Source: an uncultured Selenomonadaceae bacterium
Lineage (GTDB): Bacteria; Bacillota; Negativicutes; Selenomonadales; Selenomonadaceae
Assembly (NCBI GenBank): GCA_905236665.1
Contig: CAJONF010000287.1
Span: 1 to 14,752 of the forward strand
DNA: 14,752 nucleotides
Direction: 5' to 3'
Below are positions 8,641 through 14,752 of the stretch, piece by piece. The translations under genes were made by a program, and so were the position numbers. Position 1 is the stretch's first letter. Every line of letters starts with the position of its first letter. The notes under the pieces are model-generated. The model made no database searches, was not told the origin of the DNA, and was given only the letters and a program-made list of their open reading frames with translations.

Positions 8641-8645
8641 AAAAT

Positions 8646-8652
8646 TCACCTC
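8646..8652 (-). promoter_or_regulatory. Ribosome binding site fixing the rnc TTG start
   Basis: GAGGTGA on the - strand, 5 nt before TTG at 8640. It lies in the short gap after the yrbL stop (8658) and decides the start between TTG and the overlapping GTG at 8649. Confidence 0.7.
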
Positions 8653-8657
8653 AATTT

Positions 8658-9272
8658 TTAATTGCTTTTCAACTGCACCGCTAATTCCGGTGTAATGACT
8701 TCCGAATAATTTTCTGCCAACCACGCCACGATTTTATTCCAGTATCGTTTAGCCTTCCACGCCGCCGCAAATTCAAACCAATAAACCAACGGAATTAAAA
8801 CGGGCGTGCCGATATTGTCCACGATTCTCACGCGATAAGAGCCGGGCGCGGTCTCTTGCACCATGAAATTTGTTATGTCCGTGTCGACAATGGCAATGTT
8901 TTCGCGCAGGAAGTCCGACTTAAAAATAAATAAAGTCGTCCAAATCCGTTGCAAGGTTTTGGCGTCGGGTTTAGTCTTTGGCAAGAAATCTTTTAAATCT
9001 TTGCTGGTCTTGCCGTTGTAGTCCAAAACTCGTTCAAAAATGTAGCCAAGCCCCAAATCCGTTTCAACAGTGCCGAAAAATTCCGTGACGAGTTGCGAAC
9101 GTGCCAATTTTTTTGCGCAGGATTTACGATAGCGCATTTCCTTTTTAACGTCGCCGTCATCAGGCAGAAATGGAATTTTTACACATTTGCTGGGATCGAG
9201 CGGGTGAATATACGTCGTTTGGTGCCCGCCAGCCCCAATAAAAAGTTTTTTGTCGATAGTCAAAACGCTCAT
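8658..9272 (-). CDS. YrbL-family kinase-fold protein
   Basis: The 204 residues align by eye along their whole length with E. coli YrbL (about 210 residues), the founder of the PhoP regulatory network YrbL family, which has a protein-kinase-like fold. Visible landmarks are a glycine-rich loop G-A-G-G-H (13-17), H-P-x-D-x-x-K-C-V-K-I with candidate ATP lysine K32, G-T-V-E-T-D-L-G-x-G-Y (67-77), a D-T-D-I-T-N segment (130-135) at the catalytic-loop position, and V-D-N-I-G (151-155) at the DFG position. Substrate is unknown even for E. coli; in many genomes relatives sit among lipopolysaccharide genes. Here it lies 6 nt after the PIG-L gene, with its AGG ribosome binding site overlapping that gene's last codon. 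Phosphorylation of an envelope sugar is therefore a plausible inference, not something seen in the sequence. Confidence 0.85.
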   Translation of the reverse strand: MSVLTIDKKLFIGAGGHQTTYIHPLDPSKCVKIPFLPDDGDVKKEMRYRKSCAKKLARSQLVTEFFGTVETDLGLGYIFERVLDYNGKTSKDLKDFLPKTKPDAKTLQRIWTTLFIFKSDFLRENIAIVDTDITNFMVQETAPGSYRVRIVDNIGTPVLIPLVYWFEFAAAWKAKRYWNKIVAWLAENYSEVITPELAVQLKSN

Positions 9273-9278
9273 GAAATT

Positions 9279-11051
9279 TTACCTGTCAACTTTTCTAATC
9301 TTGTGAACGCGCAATTTATCCAGCCATTGCCAAACTTTTAATTGAATCTGGCTGAAATCACCGACGCGGCGAATAATAGCGCGGTCGTAAATATCCGAGC
9401 CGATAACTTCCGCCGTCACGATAATTTCCGTTGCCTTACCAAAGTTCAAAATTATTTCGTCGGCCGTCATGATTTCCGACAAAATTTCTTCATCACCCGC
9501 CGTCGCAGAAATTTTTACCGGTTCATTGACGTGGAAACGGTACAACCCCAACGAAATTTTATCGACTTCATAGGGCACAGCATAATTATAGAAAAAATTG
9601 TCATTGATGGTGAGTTTTATGAACGGCGGGATTTTTTTTATCGGTTCAGCATTGGCGAAGAATTCCACTTCCGCAAGCCCAAAATTTTTTCCGGCGTCTG
9701 CAGAAATTTCTGCACGTGTGACAAAAATTTTTTCCGTGTCGATAATCAGCGGTCGTCCGTGGCTAGGCAATTCCGCGCTGAAATTTTTTACATTATCTAA
9801 ATAAAATCCCGCTTTGTCAAATTCCAAACGCAGAAAAATTTTAGCGGGCGCATCGTCAAGCGGATTGCCGTAAATCACGATTCGTTGAACTTGTACAGGC
9901 TCTTTCCATGTGAAAAAAATTTTCTTCTGCGCGTCGACAGGTTGCCACAAATTATTTTCAATGTGCGCGGGCGAAATGTCAACGTCATTTGTGTCGATGA
10001 TTTTAAAATCGCGAACCTTAGAGATATCGCCGGAGGTCGCTGTAATTTTCGCGGAAAAAGTTTGACTGTCAGTGCGCCGCTCAAAAAAAATTTCGTCGGA
10101 ATTGATAATTCTTAGGGCGTTCCACTCATTGCGCTGGGATTTATGAGCAAAAATCGCTTCGGCAATGGGATTTCCCTTCAATAGCGGCTGGCTATGCATG
10201 ACTGGAAAGCGGACGCGATTTTTCCAAACGTAATTGGCGCGGTCAATCAAATCAAAATCGTAAGTATCAGTCTCGCCGATTTTTGGTTTGCACGTGGACA
10301 AAAGATTTGGCGCGTAAAAATCCGGCGCGGCTGTAAAAGCTGTGGCGTAGGCAAATTTTTTATAGACTTCAGGGCGATAGTCATTGCGTTCAGATAAAAT
10401 TTCACCGAGAATTTCTTCAAACAAAATCGATAGGGTGCGGTGGTCAGCGTGGCTGTCAAAGTCAACGCAAAAAATTATATTCGCCCTTAACTCAAGCAGA
10501 AGACTTTTTAAATCGCGCTTGAAATTTTCACGAGTGTAGGAGCTGTGCCGCCCAAAAGTTTTTTTTGCATAGTCAACGAAATTTTCTGCCGCATAAGTCT
10601 CTGAAAAACCTGCGGGCGAAATCGTCGGCGTGGTAGCAGAAAAAATATGCACATTGCCTTTGCCGTTATAGGTGTCGCCGTAACCTAGGAAAATAATTTT
10701 TTCACGCGGCACACCCAAAATTTTCAGCGCGTCAACAGCCTCTTGGGCGCGAATATCAGCAGAAATATCAAAGTCGCCGTTGGTTGAGTAGGCAACAAAA
10801 ATTTCAGCCTTAGCCGCCGCCAAATTCAGAATCATATTTCCGGCAATGTTAATTTCGTCGTCGGGGTGTGGAGCCAAAACTAAAACTCGCGTACCAAAAA
10901 AACTTTTATCAAAAAAAGAATTGCCCGCCGTCAAAATCTCTTGAGCTTGCACATCTTCGCCGACAAGCTCCAATAACCCGCAAGCGTCCGCCGCATTTTT
11001 TATAATTCCTAACTCATAACTCCTAACTTCTAACTGTTTTTTCTCGTCCAT
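9279..11051 (-). CDS. PIG-L family deacetylase with C-terminal beta domains
   Basis: 590 residues. The N-terminal part (about 50-290) is a zinc N-acetylglucosaminyl deacetylase-like domain. L-A-P-H-P-D-D-E (59-66) supplies H62, D65 and D64, and H-A-D-H (201-204) supplies the distal zinc histidine. PIG-L/LmbE enzymes remove the N-acetyl group from amino sugars on lipids, thiols or glycans. The rest (about 330-590) is beta-rich, with a segment resembling an F5/8 carbohydrate-binding fold (I-V-I-Y-G-N, then a G-L-A-E-V-E-F-F end near 470), then a further domain. No signal peptide is evident, so it probably acts in the cytoplasm on a precursor. The ATG at 11051 follows AGAGGTGA at 11056-11063. 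Residues 6-17 are encoded by heptanucleotide repeats, upstream of the active site, which is unusual. It lies 12 nt after the membrane-protein gene, suggesting shared glycan substrates. Confidence 0.85.
   Translation of the reverse strand: MDEKKQLEVRSYELGIIKNAADACGLLELVGEDVQAQEILTAGNSFFDKSFFGTRVLVLAPHPDDEINIAGNMILNLAAAKAEIFVAYSTNGDFDISADIRAQEAVDALKILGVPREKIIFLGYGDTYNGKGNVHIFSATTPTISPAGFSETYAAENFVDYAKKTFGRHSSYTRENFKRDLKSLLLELRANIIFCVDFDSHADHRTLSILFEEILGEILSERNDYRPEVYKKFAYATAFTAAPDFYAPNLLSTCKPKIGETDTYDFDLIDRANYVWKNRVRFPVMHSQPLLKGNPIAEAIFAHKSQRNEWNALRIINSDEIFFERRTDSQTFSAKITATSGDISKVRDFKIIDTNDVDISPAHIENNLWQPVDAQKKIFFTWKEPVQVQRIVIYGNPLDDAPAKIFLRLEFDKAGFYLDNVKNFSAELPSHGRPLIIDTEKIFVTRAEISADAGKNFGLAEVEFFANAEPIKKIPPFIKLTINDNFFYNYAVPYEVDKISLGLYRFHVNEPVKISATAGDEEILSEIMTADEIILNFGKATEIIVTAEVIGSDIYDRAIIRRVGDFSQIQLKVWQWLDKLRVHKIRKVDR
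11001..11035 (-). repeat. Heptanucleotide tandem repeat (sense AGTTAGG) in PIG-L gene 5' end
   Basis: On the + strand the units are CCTAACT (11008-11014), CATAACT (11015-11021), CCTAACT (11022-11028) and TCTAACT (11029-11035), preceded by a decayed TATAATT (11001-11007). They encode residues 6-17 of the deacetylase. Seven is not a multiple of three, so changing one unit would shift the frame before the catalytic motif. Confidence 0.8.
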
Positions 11052-11055
11052 ACTG

Positions 11056-11063
11056 TCACCTCT
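11056..11063 (-). promoter_or_regulatory. Ribosome binding site of the PIG-L gene
   Basis: AGAGGTGA on the - strand, directly after the TAA (11064-11066) of the preceding gene and 4 nt before the ATG at 11051. It supports a start upstream of the heptamer array rather than at later TTG or GTG codons. Confidence 0.7.
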
Positions 11064-12455
11064 TTATTCTTTGCAAATAATTTTTTTCAAGCCGTGATAA
11101 CGACAAAAAGTTAAGTTGCGGTTGTTAAAGTAAAAAGGCTTAAGGTCTGCGCCCGCCAATAGCGCGAAATTGTCCCATGTGCGCGAACCTAAATATTTTT
11201 CTGACCACGGCGGCAATTTTATCGGTGGAACAACAATTAAATCGTCCTGCTTGTGCGCCGCGATAATTTTAAAACGCTCATCAATCTGGCGATTAAAACT
11301 GTATTCTACATAAAAACAGCCCGCTAAACTCGTCAACCAAACTGCAGAAAAAATCATTGTGACAAGCGCGGTGAATTTTATGTGCCGATGACAAAAATTT
11401 TTCACGCTCGGCAAAATTTCTTTCAATGCGGCAAGCGACGCAACCATTAAAAATATCGTAGAGGGAAAGCCGGCGCGTTCTGGGAAAATCGGTGAACACA
11501 TCATGACCAGCAAAGATAATATCGCCGCAACCGTGAATGTCCCAATAAACCACGAAACTTTTGATGACGTGCGAACTTTGACGAAATAAAAAATTATCGG
11601 CACGAACAAAATCGCTTCGCCTTTTAAAACGGGAAAGAATCCTTCGTAAAAATTTGCGCGGAAAATATATTCTAATGGAGCTTCGCCGACTTTTATCATT
11701 TCCATGCGGTGAATATTTCCTGGCGCGAACATTAAAAATGCAAAACCTATCAGCAACAATACAAAGCTGAACTTCATCCACGGCTGAAGATTTTTTTCTC
11801 TGTAGAAATGGATTAATGCCAGAAAAGTTATAAAAATTGTAACTGCCGCGCCCGGCTCACTCGACCAGCCTGTAAGGAAGGAACAAGGAACTAGGAACCA
11901 GGAACTAGGGGAAAAATTTTTTTTACGATAGGCGAGCGCGAATGGCAACAAAAATAAAATTACCAGCGTGCTCATCCAAAGATAATTTATAGCACCCGTC
12001 ATCCAAATCGTCGTTATCATTAATGACGGCGCACAAAAATAAATTCCTGCCAAAATAAACAGCAGATAACTTTTGTTCATTTCGCGCAGTGGCAAACCTG
12101 TTCCGACTTTGAACAACATTAGCACCAAAGCCGCGAATACAAAAACAGTTGCCAGATCGAAAAAAATTTTATCATGCCAAGCAAAAAACTGCACAAAAAT
12201 ATGAGCAACTGTTCGTCCACCCCACGTGAAATAATGTTGCCATTGCGAGTATAAAATATCCGAAAAACTTTCCACGCGTTGCAAACGTTCCGAATCTAAA
12301 CTGTCAAGCAAATTCCCTATACCCGCGCCGTCCCAAATAAATTTGTAAGAATAATCGTCAGCCACGTTCGGTGCCAGCAAGTTACGCAAAAAAAATATCG
12401 CCAGATACGCGGCGAAAATAATTTGCCATGAAAGCTTATCAAAAAATTTTTTCAT
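11064..12455 (-). CDS. Multi-pass membrane protein, DUF6056-like (GT-C-type candidate)
   Basis: 463 residues with about nine or ten hydrophobic segments: roughly 10-28, 98-116, 128-147, 150-176, 186-222, 226-245, 255-290, 295-340 and 350-375. A soluble tail of about 80 residues follows. After the first segment comes A-D-D-Y (32-35), an acidic pair at the place where GT-C glycosyltransferases and their relatives keep catalytic Asp. Y-F-T-W-G-G-R (75-81) and A-P-G-N-I-H-R also recall the DUF6056 family. Function is unknown; a polyprenyl-phosphate-sugar dependent transferase is inference. The ATG abuts the ubiD stop (TGAATG), so translation is probably coupled; the only ribosome binding site is a weak GGGGTTGG in the ubiD end. 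Residues about 183-192 are encoded by a second heptamer array, falling in a membrane segment. Confidence 0.7.
   Translation of the reverse strand: MKKFFDKLSWQIIFAAYLAIFFLRNLLAPNVADDYSYKFIWDGAGIGNLLDSLDSERLQRVESFSDILYSQWQHYFTWGGRTVAHIFVQFFAWHDKIFFDLATVFVFAALVLMLFKVGTGLPLREMNKSYLLFILAGIYFCAPSLMITTIWMTGAINYLWMSTLVILFLLPFALAYRKKNFSPSSWFLVPCSFLTGWSSEPGAAVTIFITFLALIHFYREKNLQPWMKFSFVLLLIGFAFLMFAPGNIHRMEMIKVGEAPLEYIFRANFYEGFFPVLKGEAILFVPIIFYFVKVRTSSKVSWFIGTFTVAAILSLLVMMCSPIFPERAGFPSTIFLMVASLAALKEILPSVKNFCHRHIKFTALVTMIFSAVWLTSLAGCFYVEYSFNRQIDERFKIIAAHKQDDLIVVPPIKLPPWSEKYLGSRTWDNFALLAGADLKPFYFNNRNLTFCRYHGLKKIICKE
11880..11907 (-). repeat. Heptanucleotide tandem repeat GGAACNA inside membrane-protein gene
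   Basis: Four + strand units abut without a gap: GGAACAA (11880-11886), GGAACTA (11887-11893), GGAACCA (11894-11900) and GGAACTA (11901-11907). They are followed by GGGG. Read on the coding strand they give part of W-F-L-V-P-C-S-F-L, which reads as a membrane segment, so the insertion is tolerated in frame. Confidence 0.8.
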
Positions 12456-13913
12456 TCAATCCAACCCCAGAGAATCCCAAATATTATCGACGCGGAATTT
12501 AATTTCGGGCGTCATCGTGATTTCGTCTGGCCATTCGCGAGCGTGTCCTTCTTCCGCCCAAGTTTTAGTTGCGTCAATGCCGAGCTTCGCGCCCCATTTT
12601 GCATACGGCGAAGAATGGTCAAGCACGTCCAGCGGTCCATGAACAATTTCTAAATCGTGTTCAGCGTCAATGTTATTAAATACGCGCCATGCAACCTCGC
12701 TCAAATCTTGAACATTAACGTGCGAATCAACGACGATAATCATTTTGACGTTCATCATCTGCCCTAAACCCCACAGCGCGTGCATAACTTTTCGGGCGTG
12801 CATGGGGAATTGTTTTTTTATCGAGACGATAACGCAATCATGGAAGACCCCTTCGAGCGGCATATTGATATCAATAATTTCAGGCAGAAGTTGTTGCAGG
12901 AGCGGCAGGAAAATTCTTTCGGTAGCTTTAGCCATATAACAATCTTCCATAGGCGGCTTGCCAACTACGGTCGCGAAGTAAATCGGATTTTTCCTGTGAG
13001 TAATGCAGGTGACATGAAAAACGGGATAATCATCAGCCAGCGAATAATAACCGGTATGGTCGCCAAAAGGTCCTTCGCGGCGCAATTCATCAGTAGAGAC
13101 GTAACCTTCCAAAATAATTTCGGCGGTCGCTGGAACTTCCAAATCGACAGTCTTACATTTGGTCAGCTCCACAGATTTTTTCCTAAGAAATCCTGCAAAA
13201 ACCATTTCATCAACATCGCGTGGCAATGGCGCAGTCGCGGCATATGTGACAACGGGATCTGTACCGATAGCAACGGCAGCTTCAATTTTATTTGAACATA
13301 AATTTTTTGCGTCGCGGAAATTTTCTGCGCCGTTTTTATGAATATGCCAATGCATACCGGTCGTGCGTGAATCATATTTTTGCAGACGATACATACCGAC
13401 ATTGCGTTTGCCCGTCACAGGATTTTTAGTGAAAACCAGCGGCAAAGTCACAAAGGCTCCGCCGTCATTCGGCCAGCATTTTAATATAGGAATTTTATCC
13501 AGCGACGGATTGACTTCAACGATCTCTTGACACGGCGCATTTTTAACGTATTTAGGAAAGTTAATAGCCTTGTGCGCAGTCGAAACTATAGAAAAAATAT
13601 TTGAGCGGTTCTTAAACGACAAGTAAGGCAACTTCATAATTTCGCGAATATCGTCCGCCGCATCATCTAATTTTTCTACGCCGAGAGCCAGAGCCATACG
13701 CTCATAACTTCCAAATGCGTTCATCAAAACCGGCATATCATAACCACGAACATTTTCAAACAACAGAGCAACGTTGCGGCTGTCTTTGAACTTCGACACG
13801 CGGTCGGTTATTTCGGTTATCTCAAGTTCTGCGTCCACGGGAATTTTTATGCGCTTGAGTAAATTTCTGCGTTCAAGTTCAGCAATGAATTCGCGTAAAT
13901 CTTTATAAGCCAA
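12456..13913 (-). CDS. ubiD: UbiD-family decarboxylase (quinone biosynthesis type)
   Basis: 485 residues, close in length to E. coli UbiD (497) and similar along the whole protein. UbiD enzymes use prenylated FMN made by a UbiX partner to decarboxylate aromatic acids, here most likely a (mena)quinone ring precursor. Visible landmarks are N-V-G-M-Y-R (171-176), giving metal ligand N171 and catalytic R176; a His cluster H188/H190/H192; E236 before F-A-G; and E-G-P-F-G-D-H-T-G-Y-Y (280-290), giving E280 and D285 of the Arg-Glu-Asp/Glu triad. The start is TTG at 13913-13911, with AGGAGA seven bases upstream; the nearby ATG and GTG are out of frame. It begins 31 nt after the flagellin stop. No UbiX gene is in the window. 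A role in degrading another aromatic acid cannot be excluded. Confidence 0.92.
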   Translation of the reverse strand: MAYKDLREFIAELERRNLLKRIKIPVDAELEITEITDRVSKFKDSRNVALLFENVRGYDMPVLMNAFGSYERMALALGVEKLDDAADDIREIMKLPYLSFKNRSNIFSIVSTAHKAINFPKYVKNAPCQEIVEVNPSLDKIPILKCWPNDGGAFVTLPLVFTKNPVTGKRNVGMYRLQKYDSRTTGMHWHIHKNGAENFRDAKNLCSNKIEAAVAIGTDPVVTYAATAPLPRDVDEMVFAGFLRKKSVELTKCKTVDLEVPATAEIILEGYVSTDELRREGPFGDHTGYYSLADDYPVFHVTCITHRKNPIYFATVVGKPPMEDCYMAKATERIFLPLLQQLLPEIIDINMPLEGVFHDCVIVSIKKQFPMHARKVMHALWGLGQMMNVKMIIVVDSHVNVQDLSEVAWRVFNNIDAEHDLEIVHGPLDVLDHSSPYAKWGAKLGIDATKTWAEEGHAREWPDEITMTPEIKFRVDNIWDSLGLD

Positions 13914-13920
13914 AGCACCA

Positions 13921-13926
13921 TCTCCT
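13921..13926 (-). promoter_or_regulatory. Ribosome binding site fixing the ubiD TTG start
   Basis: AGGAGA on the - strand, 7 nt before TTG at 13913. The ATG that overlaps its end is in another frame, so the TTG is the supported start. Confidence 0.75.
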
Positions 13927-13944
13927 AAATTGACAAAAATTTTT

Positions 13945-14752
13945 TTACGCTACAGAATTTTCCGGTTGCAACAAACGAAGCACCGAGCCTGGCAGTTGAT
14001 TTGCCTGCGCGAGCATAAATTGAGCCGATTGCGTCAAAAGGTTGTATTTGGCGAACTGCGCCATTTCGCTAGCTATATCGGTATCACGAATTCCGGAGTC
14101 GGCGGCTTGAAGATTTTCGCTCTTGGTCATGATATTTTCGTCAACATAATTCATGCGCTTGATATATGCGCCCAAAGTCGTCTGTTCATCAAGCGCATAT
14201 TCCAGCGCACCGTCAATAACACGCATGGCAACTTTAGCATCTTCACGTGTGGCAAGCGAAATATCGTCAATCGATTTACCGTCCGCCTTGGTGAGCAGTG
14301 CACGAAGTTCTTTACGTTCTGTCGAATCAGAAATGGCATTTAACTGCGCAATATCAGCGTCATTGAAGATTTCGCCTTTCAAATCTGAGGTTTGCATACT
14401 GTTTATATAAGTGTTTATCCTTTGTCCCGCTAACGTGCCGTCTTGAATCCACAATGGACCGCTAACACGCTCTTTGGTCGTCAAAGGATCTGTATCGGTC
14501 GGAATGATTTCGTTGGTGAACATCATCGCAAAATTTGCTTCTTTAGTGAAATAAATAGTATTTCCACTACGTGCCATTCCGAGATTGTGTTTATCTATTA
14601 CAAAACTATCGTCGGTTGAGTTTTTGAAAGCGGATTCAACATTAGCATAATCAGTTTCTTCTCTTAAGGCAGAAACACCGTTAAAGATTGTCTCCGCTAA
14701 ATCGTCCCTGCTGGTTACATTTTTAACACCGATAACATATTCACGCGCCAAG
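13945..14752 (-). CDS. Flagellin, C-terminal part (5' end off window)
   Basis: About 269 residues are visible. The frame is still open at the right edge, where the first complete codon is TTG read as Leu, so this is not a start. The last ~100 residues are a standard flagellin C-terminal D1/D0 region. A-K-V-A-M-R-V-I-D-G-A-L and the T-L-G-A segment lead into S-E-N-L-Q-A-A-D-S-G-I-R-D-T-D-I-A-S-E-M, then L-L-T-Q-S-A-Q-F-M-L-A-Q-A-N-Q-L-P-G. Polymerised flagellin forms the filament, with this helix packing in the core. Upstream, P-L-W-I-Q-D-G-T-L-A-G-Q matches the segment that starts the C-terminal D1 half in many flagellins, preceded by part of a variable outer domain. No HExxH of the flagellinolysin type appears in the visible part. 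It ends in an unusual short tail after L-L-Q-P. No clear terminator separates it from ubiD. Confidence 0.9.
   Translation of the reverse strand, partial: LAREYVIGVKNVTSRDDLAETIFNGVSALREETDYANVESAFKNSTDDSFVIDKHNLGMARSGNTIYFTKEANFAMMFTNEIIPTDTDPLTTKERVSGPLWIQDGTLAGQRINTYINSMQTSDLKGEIFNDADIAQLNAISDSTERKELRALLTKADGKSIDDISLATREDAKVAMRVIDGALEYALDEQTTLGAYIKRMNYVDENIMTKSENLQAADSGIRDTDIASEMAQFAKYNLLTQSAQFMLAQANQLPGSVLRLLQPENSVA

Noticed and set aside
8641..8724. N-terminal extension of rnc to the ATG at 8724
   Set aside because: It would overlap the end of yrbL by 67 bases, and the extra residues do not resemble RNase III; a good ribosome binding site supports TTG at 8640.
11001..11035. CRISPR-like repeats
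   Set aside because: Units are 7 nt, contiguous, without spacers, and no cas genes are present.
13928..13946. A/T-rich palindrome after flagellin as an intrinsic terminator
   Set aside because: The stem is only A and T and short, with no G/C core; too weak to call.
13945..14752. Flagellinolysin (flagellin with embedded metallopeptidase)
   Set aside because: No HExxH motif in the visible variable region; the missing upstream part could still hold one, but nothing here supports it.

Overview
The window looks like part of a chromosome from a flagellated, diderm Firmicutes-like anaerobe. My best guess is an uncultured member of the Negativicutes (Selenomonadaceae-like). The guess rests on flagellin, envelope-glycan type genes and a UbiD-type quinone decarboxylase occurring together, on AT-rich coding with strong AGGAGG-type ribosome binding sites, and on TTG starts. 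No rRNA or marker set is present to confirm it.

Left half (1-7821, + strand): one giant repetitive open frame of at least 2606 codons. It is open at the left edge, so its true start and N-terminus are not visible. It encodes a Ser/Thr/Asn/Gly/Asp-rich, beta-rich, probably secreted or surface protein. Six homologous modules of about 170-245 residues run from about 202 to 4060. A less regular linker follows. Next comes an array of 33-50 residue units carrying an I/F-N-G-x-x-Y hairpin (4867-5772), and then a C-terminal region with degenerate RTX-like glycine/aspartate repeats (6409-7614).

Centre (7839-7875): a perfect 14-bp inverted repeat serves as a shared terminator between the giant gene and the convergent right-hand operon. 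The last codons and stop of rnc lie inside the stem.

Right half (7864-14752, - strand): six genes in one direction with tiny gaps. In transcription order they are flagellin (3' part only), ubiD-family decarboxylase, a multi-pass membrane protein resembling DUF6056, a two-part PIG-L family deacetylase, a YrbL-family kinase-like protein and rnc. Gaps are 31, 0, 12, 6 and 17 nt, with no recognisable terminator or promoter between them. The set may therefore be one transcript, possibly read through from the flagellin gene. The middle three proteins look like envelope or surface glycan modification.

The most interesting structural signal is heptanucleotide tandem repeats of three different sequences. 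One is in the non-coding tail of the giant gene. One is inside the membrane protein gene. One lies between the start codon and the catalytic motif of the PIG-L deacetylase gene, where gain or loss of a unit would shift the frame. No stretch over 300 bases lacks a gene. I see no tRNA, rRNA, CRISPR, insertion sequence or attachment site.
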